The notes beneath the pieces were generated by a model that worked only from the letters and a program-made list of their open reading frames with translations, had not been told where the DNA came from and ran no database searches. 64,000 nt of DNA from an uncultured Cohaesibacter sp. (GTDB taxonomy: Bacteria; Pseudomonadota; Alphaproteobacteria; Rhizobiales; Cohaesibacteraceae), in assembly GCF_963677725.1 (NCBI RefSeq), contig NZ_OY782507.1, positions 124,001 through 188,000 of the forward strand. Direction: 5' to 3'. Shown here in pieces: positions 19,217 through 28,795 of this stretch. Positions within the stretch are counted from its first letter, which is position 1, and each line of letters starts with the position of its first letter. The position numbers and the translations under genes are program-made.

Positions 19217-19700
19217 CGCTTTGTTTGCTCTATTTTTGCTAACAGTTTCTTTTTCCATATCGTTGTGTCTTGCTGTTTACTGACCACGATTGCGGCATCG
19301 GGGCGGCTGCCGTACTGTCATGCGTTGCACAAAAGACACGGGTTACAAGAAAGTAATTTGTTAACCATGATGCTTCATGGTTTCTGCCCGTCTTCAGCCA
19401 CATTATGCTGCCAAATTTGGTTCTCGGGATACAGGCGCGACGCCCTAGAGACCTTTCAGAGTGCGTTTCTTTGAGTGGATCTCTGCGGCTTGGAAACGGG
19501 CTGCATCGCAGTTTACCACGTCAGACACATTTTTTGCTTCGTCAAATTATCGACAAGTTTGCACGACACTTGATGGCGCAACGTGTTTGGGCGTGAAAGC
19601 GATCGGAGCATCAATTGCCTGAGATACCCAACGATACAGGGAGCCGCGACAGGCGGACGAAATCAATGAAGCGGGTCCGCTATGAGACCGGCTCAACACA
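19217..19700. other. non-coding gap before exoR
   Basis: About 480 bp with no convincing gene. It contains a palindrome AACCATGA-TGCT-TCATGGTT (19363-19382), whose left part TTAACCAT resembles a CtrA half-site. Near exoR there is a GCGGAC (19653-19658)/GTCCGC (19675-19680) dyad that could form a leader hairpin. Promoter elements for exoR must be here but no clear -35/-10 pair is evident. Confidence 0.4.
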
Positions 19701-20540
19701 ATGGTGAAACGTTCGGTGATTTACATGAACGGGATGCACGGCAAATGGCTGAGTAAGGCTTGCGCCTTGGCCATGACTGCGCTTGTCGCAGGCATGGTGG
19801 CGACACCGAGCTTCGCTTTTGATCCTCGCACCATGCTCCAAGGCGGCGCTCAGCCGGATGATGCTTTCCGGTTTGGTGCTCAGGCTTATCAGTTTGGTGA
19901 CAAGACCGCTGCTGTCAATGCGCTGACCTATGCGGCGCATAATGGCCATATGGTGTCTCAGTGGAAGCTGGGGCGGATGTATGCCGAAGGGGATGGCGTT
20001 TCAAAGGACAAGGCACGGGCCTTTGACTTGTTCAACGGCATCGTGGCTCAACACGGGGATGCGCGACCCGGTTCCATCGAAGCGCGGTATGTCTCAAATG
20101 CCTTTGTCAAAATCAGTGAATTTCTGAAAGTCGGCATAGAACGCAAAGTGCGGCCGAACCGACAGAAGGCCCACGAAATCTTGCAATATGCGGCGACCTA
20201 TTTCCGCGATCCGGATGCACAATATCATTTGGCCTTGTCCTATCTGGATGGCGGCAACGGCGCGACCAACCCGCGGCAGGCGGCTCGCTGGCTGAATAAG
20301 GCTGCGCGTAAAGGCCATATCAATGCCCAATTGCGGCTTGGGGATCTGTTGCTGGAAGGGGACAAGGTGCCTCGTCAGCCGGTCAATGGTCTGAAATGGC
20401 TGACCATTGCGCGGCTGCTGGATTCGGGCAATCCGGTTGTGCTGGATCGGCAGGAGGCTGCTTTTGCGCTGGCCGATGAATCAACGCGCAAGAAGGCCGT
20501 GGCGATGGCCGAAGAATGGGTCAATGGCGTCAAGCGCTGA
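19701..20540 (+). CDS. exoR: Sel1-repeat periplasmic regulator, ExoR homologue
   Basis: 279 residues: a signal peptide (hydrophobic core about 18-36, cleavage near SFA-FDP) and Sel1-like repeats (ALTYAAHNGHMVSQWKLGRMYAEGDG, then several more A-x(2)-WLNKAA-type helices). The N-terminal motif FRFGAQAYQFGDKTAAVNAL matches ExoR of Sinorhizobium and Agrobacterium. There ExoR is a periplasmic inhibitor of the ExoS (ChvG) sensor kinase and so controls exopolysaccharide and motility through ChvI. A start at the second Met (19725) is possible. Followed by a strong terminator. Confidence 0.85.
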   Translation: MVKRSVIYMNGMHGKWLSKACALAMTALVAGMVATPSFAFDPRTMLQGGAQPDDAFRFGAQAYQFGDKTAAVNALTYAAHNGHMVSQWKLGRMYAEGDGVSKDKARAFDLFNGIVAQHGDARPGSIEARYVSNAFVKISEFLKVGIERKVRPNRQKAHEILQYAATYFRDPDAQYHLALSYLDGGNGATNPRQAARWLNKAARKGHINAQLRLGDLLLEGDKVPRQPVNGLKWLTIARLLDSGNPVVLDRQEAAFALADESTRKKAVAMAEEWVNGVKR

Positions 20541-20560
20541 AGCGGACGAAATTTTGGATC

Positions 20561-20595
20561 AAAAAAAGGCGGCCCCCAAATGGTCCGCCTTTTTT
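20561..20595. terminator. Rho-independent terminator between exoR and xthA
   Basis: AAAAAAAGGCGG (20561-20572) pairs with CCGCCTTTTTT (20585-20595) around a 12-nt loop. A and T tracts on both sides allow it to serve the converging genes. Confidence 0.8.
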
Positions 20596-20632
20596 GTTGG
20601 ACAGTCAGATGTCAACTCTCTCAGCTTTCAGC

Positions 20633-21424
20633 TTATTGCGGCGTGCAATCGAGCGTCAGCATCACCGGGACATGGTCGGATGGTTTTTCCCAGTCGCGAG
20701 TGTCTTTCTGGATGACGCAGCCGTTAAGATGATTGGCGGCTTCTGGTGACAGCAAATGATGGTCGATGCGGATGCCGTGATTGCGCGGCCATGCGCCTGC
20801 CTGATAATCCCAGAAGGAATAGAGATGCGGGGTCGCGTTGCAGGCACGCAAGGCATCGGTCAGCCCCAGCGCTTTCAATTCACGAAACAATTCCAGCGTT
20901 TCGGTGCGATAGAGCGCATCGCCCCACCAAGCGTCATGGTCATGCACGTCATCGGCGGTGGGGATCACATTGTAATCGCCCGACAGGACGAAGGCTTCTT
21001 CCAGTTCCAAACGGCTTTTGGACCAGTCGATCAGGCGGCGCATCCAATTGAGCTTGTAGGGATATTTGTCGGTGTCGACCGGATTGCCATTGGGCAGATA
21101 GAGGCTGACGACCCGCAACGGGCCTTTATCGGTCGACAATACGCCTTCAATGAAGCGGGCCTGTTCGTCGGCGTCGTCGCCGGGAAGGCCGCGATTGACT
21201 TCTTCAAACGGGGTGCGGGACAGCAAGGCCACGCCGTTGAAGCTCTTCTGGCCGTGGGTTTCAAGATTATAGCCCAGCGCCTCGATCTCGGCGCGCGGGA
21301 AAGCTTCGTCGACGGATTTGATTTCCTGAAGGCAGGCAATGTCAGGTTTTTCCTCTTCCAGCCAGCGCAGAAGATTTGGTTGACGGGCCTTGATGCCGTT
21401 GATGTTCCAGGTTGCGATGCGCAT
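20633..21424 (-). CDS. xthA: exodeoxyribonuclease III
   Basis: Base-excision-repair AP endonuclease and 3'-5' exonuclease of the endonuclease/exonuclease/phosphatase fold. The 263 residues open MRIATWNINGIKAR and carry LQEIKS (metal Glu), LSGDYNVIPT (Asp/Asn), RIDHHLLS and the catalytic PSDHVPV at the C-terminus, all intact. Length is normal. It lies 87 bp downstream of erpA on the same strand; the xthA-erpA-dgt order is common in alphaproteobacteria. Confidence 0.95.
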   Translation of the reverse strand: MRIATWNINGIKARQPNLLRWLEEEKPDIACLQEIKSVDEAFPRAEIEALGYNLETHGQKSFNGVALLSRTPFEEVNRGLPGDDADEQARFIEGVLSTDKGPLRVVSLYLPNGNPVDTDKYPYKLNWMRRLIDWSKSRLELEEAFVLSGDYNVIPTADDVHDHDAWWGDALYRTETLELFRELKALGLTDALRACNATPHLYSFWDYQAGAWPRNHGIRIDHHLLSPEAANHLNGCVIQKDTRDWEKPSDHVPVMLTLDCTPQ

Positions 21425-21511
21425 GGAGTTTGCCTTTGCCCGTCCGGGCGATAAATCTTCTGATAGGATGAAATCGGGTCGCCAGATGCCGGGACGCGAA
21501 ATGGCTCAGTG

Positions 21512-21841
21512 TCAGAGAGCGAAACTGGTTCCGCAGCCGCAAGAGGCGGTGGCAAGAGGGTTCTTGATCTGGAAGGCCTGCCCCATGATGTCGTCGACGA
21601 AATCGACTTCGGAGCCTTCCATATATTGCTGGGTCATCGGGTCGATCAGCACAATTGCACCGTCGCGCTCAATGACCAGATCATCCTCTTCCTTCTCGGT
21701 GACGAGGTCATAGTTATACTGGAAGCCCGAGCAGCCGCCGCCTGAGACGGATATGCGCAACATCGAGCCTTCCTGTTCCTTTGACAGGATGAAGGCGATT
21801 CGGCGAATGGCACTGTCGGTGACTGTGATGGTTTGCGACAT
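21512..21841 (-). CDS. erpA: iron-sulfur cluster insertion protein ErpA (A-type carrier)
   Basis: A 109-residue A-type scaffold/carrier that delivers Fe-S clusters to apoproteins. The three ligand cysteines are present: GGGCSGFQY and the C-terminal SCGCGTSF. The start MSQTITVTDSAIRRI at 21841 fits the family; an upstream in-frame Met would add 24 residues without similarity. It may serve LipA, encoded nearby, although that is only an inference. Divergent from dgt with a 230-bp shared region. Confidence 0.92.
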   Translation of the reverse strand: MSQTITVTDSAIRRIAFILSKEQEGSMLRISVSGGGCSGFQYNYDLVTEKEEDDLVIERDGAIVLIDPMTQQYMEGSEVDFVDDIMGQAFQIKNPLATASCGCGTSFAL

Positions 21842-22072
21842 GAAAAACTGTCCCGTTTTGCTCTTATTGAACGCAGTGATGGAGAAATAGGCAGACTTGA
21901 CCTTTATCCTCAATCACTTGGCGAGAAGAGTGGTGTGTCTTCTGTGGATGGACCAAATTGGTCAGACATTCACACAGTGTTCGAGTTACCCTGATAGTTA
22001 AGGCAGCCTAGCGTTAAGTCAATGGGTTTGGCGCTCGTCTTGCAAATTCTTGAATGCAGAATGGATAATATT

Positions 22073-23287
22073 ATGTCGGCAATGATCGGTTTCGGTGCGC
22101 AGCCCAGAGCTGTCTATGCGGTGCAGCCGCTGGAAAGCAAGGGGCGGCTTTTCCCGGAGGCTGACAGCCCGACAAGGACGCCGTTCCAGCGGGATCGCGA
22201 CCGGATCATTCATTCCTCGGCCTTTCGCCGGTTGAAGCACAAGACGCAGGTCTTTCTGTATCATGAGGGTGATATGCACAGGACGCGGCTGACCCATACG
22301 ATCGAAGTCAGCCAGATTGCTCGCTCGATTGCCCGTGCTCTGTCTGTGGATGAGGATCTGGCCGAAGCGCTGGCTCTGTCTCACGATCTGGGTCACACGC
22401 CCTTTGGTCATGCGGGGGAGCGGGCACTGGATGATTTGATGCAGCCCTATGGCGGCTTTGATCACAATGCCCAATCCCTGCGGGTGGTTACCGAGCTGGA
22501 GCGGCATTATGCGGATTATGACGGGCTCAATCTGAGCTGGGAAACGCTCGAAGGACTGGTCAAGCATAATGGTCCGCTGACAGATGAAAGTGGCCAAGGT
22601 ATCGGGCACTATTCGCAAGGGTTACCGTTTGGTATTCGGGTCTATGCGGAGCAGCAGGATTTGATGCTCTGGTCCCATGCCAGCATCGAAGCGCAGGCCG
22701 CGGCCGTTGCTGATGATATTGCCTATAATACCCACGACATAGATGATGGCTTGCGGGCGGGGTTGATTTCGCTTGATGACCTGAGCGACGTGCCGCTGGC
22801 AGGCGATGCCTTGCGTGAGGTGCGGGCGCGTTATCCGGGGCTTGAAGAGCCACGGGTGGTGCATGAAATCGTCCGCCGCCTGATAACGTGGCTGGTGGAG
22901 GATGCCATAAAGACCTCTCTTGCCAATCTGGAGCGGATTGCACCCGGTGATGTGGAGGCTGTGCGCAGGGCCGGGGAGACCATCGTTTGTTTCTCCGATG
23001 ACATGGCCAAGGCAGAAGCCGGCATCAAACGGTTTTTGTTCGAGCGTGTCTATCGCGACACCCATGTGATGCAAGTGATGAGCAATGCGGAGCTGGTGTT
23101 GCGCGATTTGTTCAATCATCATTTTGCGGGTCCAGAAACCTTGCCGGAAGAATGGCGCTATGGGCTGGTTGATTGCGACAATGAGGTCTTTGCCCGACGC
23201 GTGGCGGACTATGTGGCGGGGATGACGGATCGGTTTGCCATTCTGGAGCATCTGCGATTGTTTGACGTCACTCCGGATTTGCGCTAG
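22073..23287 (+). CDS. dgt: deoxyguanosinetriphosphate triphosphohydrolase-like protein
   Basis: HD-domain dNTPase of the alphaproteobacterial Dgt-like family that hydrolyses dNTPs to deoxynucleoside and triphosphate. The roughly 404 residues contain SPTRTPFQRDRDRIIHSSAFRRLKHKTQVF, the HD-site histidine in RLTHTIEVSQIAR, and ALSHDLGHTPFGHAGE with the His-Asp pair. The start is uncertain: in-frame Met codons at 22061, 22073 and 22082 are all possible and none has a strong ribosome binding site. It is followed 216 bp later by argS. Confidence 0.92.
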   Translation: MSAMIGFGAQPRAVYAVQPLESKGRLFPEADSPTRTPFQRDRDRIIHSSAFRRLKHKTQVFLYHEGDMHRTRLTHTIEVSQIARSIARALSVDEDLAEALALSHDLGHTPFGHAGERALDDLMQPYGGFDHNAQSLRVVTELERHYADYDGLNLSWETLEGLVKHNGPLTDESGQGIGHYSQGLPFGIRVYAEQQDLMLWSHASIEAQAAAVADDIAYNTHDIDDGLRAGLISLDDLSDVPLAGDALREVRARYPGLEEPRVVHEIVRRLITWLVEDAIKTSLANLERIAPGDVEAVRRAGETIVCFSDDMAKAEAGIKRFLFERVYRDTHVMQVMSNAELVLRDLFNHHFAGPETLPEEWRYGLVDCDNEVFARRVADYVAGMTDRFAILEHLRLFDVTPDLR

Positions 23288-23503
23288 AGCGTAGCCGAAC
23301 CCTTGAAAGAACAGGGATAGAGCCGTTTGACGGCTTGGCATTTGCAAGATGCTTCTCACGGGATTAGATCTGTGTGGATCTTGGGCTGTGAAAAATGCCT
23401 TTGTCCCTTTGACGCTATGGAAGAACGGACCAAGCAGTCGCGCCGCGCACCGAAGAGGTCGGCGCCGGGCTGTGGTCCATCAAGACATCAGACTGGAATT
23501 GAA

Positions 23504-25264
23504 ATGAACGTCTTTACGCTGTTTACCGAACGGGTTGTTGCTGCTGTTGGCAAGACGGATCTTGCGGCGCGCGATGGGGCGGCGCTTGATCTGTCGCGGG
23601 TCAATGTGGAACCGCCGCGCGATGCGTCCCACGGTGATCTGGCGACCAATGCGGCCATGGTTCTGGCCAAGCAGGTGGGCATGAAGCCGCGCGACGTCGC
23701 CACCAAGATTGTCGATGTGATAATGCAAGATGGTGATGTTGCCAAGGCTGATGTCGCGGGGCCGGGCTTTATCAACCTGACACTGTCTGATGATTTCTGG
23801 CGCGGCGTGGTGCGCACGATAGTTGAGAGCGGCGCTGATTTTGGCCGCAGCAATCTGGGGAAGGGTGCCAAGATCAATGTCGAATATGTTTCGGCCAACC
23901 CGACCGGTCCGATGCATGTGGGGCATACACGCGGTGCTGTGCTGGGGGATTGTATCGCTAATCTGCTGGACTTTGCGGGCTATGATGTGTGCCGCGAATA
24001 TTACATCAATGATGCAGGTTCGCAGGTTGATGTGCTGGCGCGCTCTGCCTATCTGCGCTACTGCGAGGCGCTGGGCGACGTCATCGGCGACATCCCGGAT
24101 GGGCTTTATCCCGGTGACTATCTGGTGCCGATCGGGCAGGCCTTGGCTAAGGAGCATGGTGACAAGCTCAAACAGGCCACTGAAGAGGAATGGCTGCCAC
24201 TGGTGCGCGCCTTCACCGTCGATAAAATGATGGAAATGATTCGCGGTGACCTTGCGGTGCTGAATGTCAAACATGACGTTTTCTTCTCCGAGCGCAGTCT
24301 TATTTACGGTGATCATGATCGTGTAAAGGAAGCCATCGACTGGCTGACCGACAAGGGCCAGGTCTATGTTGGCACCTTGCCGCCTCCCAAAGGACAGTTG
24401 CCTGATGATTGGGAAGACCGCGAGCAGACCCTGTTCCGCTCCACTGATTTTGGCGATGATATTGATCGGCCGCTCAAGAAGTCGGATGGGTCGAATACCT
24501 ATTTTGCAAACGACATTGCCTATCACTTTGACAAGTTCAAGCGTGGCTATGCCCAGCAGGTCGATATTCTGGGGGCTGACCATGGGGGCTATGTCAAACG
24601 GCTGAAGGCGGCGGTAGCTGCAATCACGCAAGGGGACGGCGGTCTGGAAGTCAAAATTTGCCAGCTGGTCAACCTGATGCGCGATGGCGAACAGCTGAAA
24701 ATGTCTAAGCGGGCCGGGAACTTCATCACTTTGCGTGACGTTGTGGAAGAAGTCGGCTGCGATGCTGTGCGCTTCATGATGATGTATCGAAAATCCGAGG
24801 TGACCATCGACTTTGACTTTGCAAAAGTAACCGAGCAGAGCAAGGACAATCCGGTTTTTTATGTCCAATATGCCCATGCCCGGACTAAGTCGGTCTTGCG
24901 TCAGGCTGCCACTGAAGTGCCTAATCTTTCGGTTGCTCCGGCAGATCTTGCAAAAGCCGATTTGAGTAGCCTCGAGGATGAAGTTGAATTGGCACTTATT
25001 CGCAAGCTATCTGAATTTCCACGTATTGCGGCTGGTGCTGCGGAAACACAAGAGCCGCACAGAGTGGCTTTTTACCTTTATGACCTTGCCGGATATTTCC
25101 ATTCTGTGTGGAACAAAGGCAAGGAAATGCCGCAATTACGCTTTATTAACGCTAAAGATGAAAAGATGACACAAGCGCGCTTGGCTCTCGTTCAAGCTGT
25201 TGCGACCGTCATTGCTACGGGCCTCAGCTTGCTTGGTGTGAAGGCACCAGAAGAAATGCGATAA
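23504..25264 (+). CDS. argS: arginyl-tRNA synthetase
   Basis: Class I synthetase charging tRNA-Arg. The 586 residues begin [15 protein letters not shown] with the Arg-tRNA-synthetase N-terminal domain, then the HVGHTRGA version of the HIGH motif in [18 protein letters not shown], and the [19 protein letters not shown] version of KMSKS, then the DALR anticodon-binding domain. The ATG at 23504 is chosen as the family start; the frame is open for 59 codons upstream without similarity. A short AGCCGT-TTG-ACGGCT palindrome lies in the leader (23321-23335). Confidence 0.96.
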   Translation: MNVFTLFTERVVAAVGKTDLAARDGAALDLSRVNVEPPRDASHGDLATNAAMVLAKQVGMKPRDVATKIVDVIMQDGDVAKADVAGPGFINLTLSDDFWRGVVRTIVESGADFGRSNLGKGAKINVEYVSANPTGPMHVGHTRGAVLGDCIANLLDFAGYDVCREYYINDAGSQVDVLARSAYLRYCEALGDVIGDIPDGLYPGDYLVPIGQALAKEHGDKLKQATEEEWLPLVRAFTVDKMMEMIRGDLAVLNVKHDVFFSERSLIYGDHDRVKEAIDWLTDKGQVYVGTLPPPKGQLPDDWEDREQTLFRSTDFGDDIDRPLKKSDGSNTYFANDIAYHFDKFKRGYAQQVDILGADHGGYVKRLKAAVAAITQGDGGLEVKICQLVNLMRDGEQLKMSKRAGNFITLRDVVEEVGCDAVRFMMMYRKSEVTIDFDFAKVTEQSKDNPVFYVQYAHARTKSVLRQAATEVPNLSVAPADLAKADLSSLEDEVELALIRKLSEFPRIAAGAAETQEPHRVAFYLYDLAGYFHSVWNKGKEMPQLRFINAKDEKMTQARLALVQAVATVIATGLSLLGVKAPEEMR

Positions 25265-25341
25265 GGTCGCGTCGGACATAGTTCCAGACAAGCTTTGCCA
25301 GGCAGTACGAGTGAAGAGTATGATTATAAAGGCAAATCGTC

Positions 25342-27753
25342 ATGTCTGATACAAATGACAAGAAGCCCATCCCTCCGATTCCAGGTTGGCCCTCATCCCG
25401 TGATCAAGGCCAACCCCAGTCCGCTGGGGGACAGGCAATAGAGGATCCGCTCGCGGAGCTGGATCGAATCGTCAATCAGGACTTCGATTTTGCTGCGAGC
25501 CCGAAAGGACAGCCTTCCGGGCAGCCTGCGGCGGTTTCGCAAGAAGAATTGCGGGAGCTCGAACAGGAGCTTATTCGTGAATTGCGTATTCAGCAAGGAT
25601 TGGACAGCGCGCAACGCCCTTCCGAACCTGCGCCTCAATCCGATCCCGATCCTATGATGCGTCCGCATCCTTTGGCACCAAAGGCCCCTCAGGCCCAACA
25701 GCCAGCTCCGCAGGCCCAGCAGCCAGCTCCACAGCCGCCTGAAACGTCTGAGGAGCCTTCCGCTCCCGCTCCGAATTTTTCTGCGGGTCTGCGCGGTCCA
25801 CAGCCTGAGAGTTTTGAGATGCCTGAGGCTGAGGATGAAGCCGTCGAGCCAGAACAGGAGGCGCCAGTTGCGCCACCTGTCAGTGCTTCCATGCGCTATG
25901 AGCCAGCCACCCCAGCACCATCTGCACCGGAGCGGCGTGCACCAAGCCTTGACGATTGGAGCAGCCTGATCCGTGGTGGCCCTAGTGAGAGCCCTGCCAC
26001 TCCGGCCGCTTCGTCTCGCGAACAAGATGATGTGTCTACCAGTGGCAGCTATGGTCAATTGAGCCGTCCGTCGCAGCGTGATTCCGCTCCAAGCTATCAG
26101 CCCAGCGAGCCTGCACGTGAGGCAGCTCCGGCGGACCCGTTGAGTGGGTTCCGTCCCGGGCAGCCTTCGGCCGATTCTCAACCATATCAAAAGCCTGCTC
26201 CGCAGGCGCAGGCAGATGAGCAAGCGTCCTGGTCGCGGCCAGAACGCGAGCAGTCCGCCGGTTATGCTCCTTCTTATGCGCAGCCTGAAAGTCAGGAGCC
26301 TGAAGTCTATGCGCAACCGGCTGTGCCAGAAGTTCGTGCTCCGGTCGCCAGTGATCCGGCTTCCGATCCTTTTGCTGCCTTCAATCAAAGCCCGGCGCAG
26401 CCAGAGTTTCAGCCGTCGCCTCATTATCCGGACCCGATGCGTGAGCATGCGCCAGCTGCACCTGCAGTTGATGTGAGCGGTCGGGATCAGGGTTATGCCG
26501 GGTATGCCGATCAGCAGAGTGATGCCGGGTATGAGCGTGGCTATCAGCAACCTTATGCCCAACCTGACCCCTATGCCAATCAGCAGGGTGGTTATGGTGC
26601 CACAGACGAGTATCTGATGACATCTGGACCACATGGGACATATGCCGATCCCGGTGTAGCACAGGCTGCTGCGGAGAGTTCGCCTTATGTTGGCGAAGAG
26701 GAATATTCCACCCTTGACCCTGACATGACCGCACTTCCGCCTGCAAAGTCACAGAAATCGCGCAAAGGCTTGATTGCTGCCTTGGCTGTGGTTGGTGTGA
26801 TTGCTGTTGGTGGCCTGATTGCCTGGGGCTTTGCTCAGAGTGGTTCGGACAGTACAGAAACCCCTGTGGTCGAGGCCAAAACTGATCCGGTGAAAGAAGT
26901 GCCGGATGATCCGGGCGGTAAGGTGATTCCCAACCAGAATGCCGCCGTTTATGATCGCATTGATGGCACCAAGAGTGACGAAGGTCCGAGCACTTTGATG
27001 CCGGCAACCGAGAAGCCGCTTGCCATGACCCGTGATGGTCAGGCGCCGCGGGTGATTTCCCTCTCTGGTGGTGAAACCAATGTCGCGCAGAATGGGGACA
27101 CGCCCGGATCGACCAATCCGGTGCGGCCAAAGGAAGTGCGGACCGTCGTGGTTCGTCCCGATGGCACCATCGTAACTGCCAATTCCGGGGATGCGGCCAA
27201 TACGGCACAAACGCCATCTGTTGATAAGGAACTGCTGAATCAGACCCCGTCTGAGCAGGCGATGAATTCAACCTTCAATAATGGCATTGATCAGGGTGGC
27301 TTGCTGCAAGAGACTGATGCCAACGCCGCAAATACAACGAGTGATTTGCCATTGCCGCGTTCCAAGCCAGCGGAACTGGTGGCGTTGCAAAAAGCTGCAG
27401 AGGCACAGCAACCTGCTGATACCAGCCCGACGCAGCTTGCGCCTCCAAGCACGCCTGCCCAGCCCGTTGCTCCGCGTCCTGCCACGCAGACAAACAATGC
27501 TTCGAGTGGTGGTTACACGGTTCAGGTCACGTCCCAGCGGACGCCTGATCAGGCCCGCGCGAGCTTTGCCAACATTCAGGCGCGGCTGCCGATCCTCAGC
27601 GGATATCAGCCGGACATCAAGGAAGCCAATTTGGGCGACCGTGGCACCTTTTACCGGGTGCGTGTCGGATCCTTTGGTGATCGTGCCGGAGCGACAGCTT
27701 TTTGCCAGAGCATCAAGAATGCTGGCGGTGACTGTCTGGTTGCCAGACAATAG
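25342..27753 (+). CDS. SPOR-domain membrane protein with long Pro/Gln-rich N-terminus
   Basis: 803 residues. About 470 N-terminal residues are of low complexity, rich in Pro, Ala, Gln, Ser and Glu, and predicted to be cytoplasmic and disordered, with a few repeated words such as PQAQQPAPQAQQPAPQ. One transmembrane helix follows (about 475-495), then a second disordered linker, and the SPOR domain from about residue 725 (GGYTVQVTSQRTPDQA to the end). SPOR domains bind denuded glycan at the division septum. The position after argS is conserved in Rhizobiales. A strong terminator follows, in place of the usual nagZ gene. Confidence 0.9.
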   Translation: MSDTNDKKPIPPIPGWPSSRDQGQPQSAGGQAIEDPLAELDRIVNQDFDFAASPKGQPSGQPAAVSQEELRELEQELIRELRIQQGLDSAQRPSEPAPQSDPDPMMRPHPLAPKAPQAQQPAPQAQQPAPQPPETSEEPSAPAPNFSAGLRGPQPESFEMPEAEDEAVEPEQEAPVAPPVSASMRYEPATPAPSAPERRAPSLDDWSSLIRGGPSESPATPAASSREQDDVSTSGSYGQLSRPSQRDSAPSYQPSEPAREAAPADPLSGFRPGQPSADSQPYQKPAPQAQADEQASWSRPEREQSAGYAPSYAQPESQEPEVYAQPAVPEVRAPVASDPASDPFAAFNQSPAQPEFQPSPHYPDPMREHAPAAPAVDVSGRDQGYAGYADQQSDAGYERGYQQPYAQPDPYANQQGGYGATDEYLMTSGPHGTYADPGVAQAAAESSPYVGEEEYSTLDPDMTALPPAKSQKSRKGLIAALAVVGVIAVGGLIAWGFAQSGSDSTETPVVEAKTDPVKEVPDDPGGKVIPNQNAAVYDRIDGTKSDEGPSTLMPATEKPLAMTRDGQAPRVISLSGGETNVAQNGDTPGSTNPVRPKEVRTVVVRPDGTIVTANSGDAANTAQTPSVDKELLNQTPSEQAMNSTFNNGIDQGGLLQETDANAANTTSDLPLPRSKPAELVALQKAAEAQQPADTSPTQLAPPSTPAQPVAPRPATQTNNASSGGYTVQVTSQRTPDQARASFANIQARLPILSGYQPDIKEANLGDRGTFYRVRVGSFGDRAGATAFCQSIKNAGGDCLVARQ

Positions 27754-27775
27754 TTTGCTTGTCCCAAGGATAAGA

Positions 27776-27803
27776 GAAAACCCGGCCTTGTTGCCGGGTT
27801 TTC
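27776..27803 (+). terminator. Rho-independent terminator after SPOR gene
   Basis: GAAAACCCGGC (27776-27786) pairs with GCCGGGTTTTC (27793-27803) with a 6-nt loop, the right arm providing the T-run. Confidence 0.8.
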
Positions 27804-27922
27804 TGTTTATGGACTTGGTTGGGTCTGGATTAGCGGTTAGTCTTTGAGTGGTGAAAGAGGGTCTTTGCCCTATTGGTCTGCGCCTTGGCGCAGGTGCAGC
27901 ACTTTGCTGCAGGAACAAACTC

Positions 27923-28795
27923 ATGTCGGTCATTGAAGATGAAATCCCAGAGCCTGATACGGATGCCCCTTTGGAAGCGGCGGATGCAGTCGCGGCCGAT
28001 GAGGCAGCAGACAAATGGGCCGATATGGCAGGCATCAATCTGGTGCAGAAGGCAGGCGTCGGTGAAGAGGCGCTGATTGTCGATGTGGAGGGCTTTGAAG
28101 GCCCGCTTGATTTCTTGTTGGCCCTGGCGCGGCAGCAGAAGCTTGACCTGACCAAGATTTCGATGCTGGCGCTCGCAGAACAATATCTCATCTTCATCGA
28201 GCAGGCGCGGCAGTTGCGGCTTGAACTGGCTGCGGATTATCTGGTGATGGCTGCATGGTTGGCATATTTGAAATCACGGCTGTTGATCCCTGAGGTGGAT
28301 GAAAGCGACGAGCCGAGCGGTGAAGAGTTGGCCGCGATGTTGGCTTTCCGGTTGCGCAAGCTAGAAGCGATGCGCAAGGCTGCCGGTGAGTTGATGGAAC
28401 GTCCGCAATTGGGCAAGGAATTTTTCCTGCGGGGCCAGCCTGAGGATATGTCGCTTAATCGCAAGATCCACTTTTCGGCGTCTCTGTATGATTTGCTGAC
28501 CTCTTATGCGGCTTTGCGACAGCGGCAATCGGTGTCGCTGGTGCATGTGCGCAAGCGGCAGGTCTGGTCCTTGCAAGAGGCGCGCGATGTGTTGACCCGA
28601 CTGGTCGGTCTACAACCGGATTGGACGCCCGTCGATGTGATCCTCAAAAGCTATTTGCAAATGACTGATATCCGGGTGACCGCAATGGCCAGCTCCTTTG
28701 CCGCCTCGCTGGAGTTGGTGCGTGAAGGCAAGCTGGAGGTGAAGCAAACAGATGCCTTTGGCACCATTTATATTCGGACCCCAAGGAAGGCATGA
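27923..28795 (+). CDS. scpA: segregation and condensation protein A
   Basis: Kleisin subunit that with ScpB and SMC compacts chromosomes. The 290 residues begin MSVIEDEIPEP with an acidic N-terminus, then the conserved FEGPLDFLLALARQQKLDLTKIS, ADYLVMAAWLAYLKSRLLIP and the C-terminal winged-helix region ending FGTIYIRTPRKA. AGGAA lies seven bases before the ATG at 27923. It overlaps scpB by four bases (ATGA), showing translational coupling. The ~165-bp gap before it starts right after the SPOR terminator. Confidence 0.94.
   Translation: MSVIEDEIPEPDTDAPLEAADAVAADEAADKWADMAGINLVQKAGVGEEALIVDVEGFEGPLDFLLALARQQKLDLTKISMLALAEQYLIFIEQARQLRLELAADYLVMAAWLAYLKSRLLIPEVDESDEPSGEELAAMLAFRLRKLEAMRKAAGELMERPQLGKEFFLRGQPEDMSLNRKIHFSASLYDLLTSYAALRQRQSVSLVHVRKRQVWSLQEARDVLTRLVGLQPDWTPVDVILKSYLQMTDIRVTAMASSFAASLELVREGKLEVKQTDAFGTIYIRTPRKA

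Noticed and set aside
19265-19596. Short plus-strand frames between the COQ10-like gene and exoR
   Set aside because: Cys-rich random-looking translations with no ribosome binding site; more likely non-coding leader or promoter DNA.
23480-24877. A 465-codon open frame antisense to argS
   Set aside because: Shadow of a strongly biased gene, no family features.
25393-26634. A 413-codon antisense frame in the SPOR gene, Arg/Leu rich
   Set aside because: Low-complexity Pro/Gln-rich codons on the sense strand produce it; no start signal.
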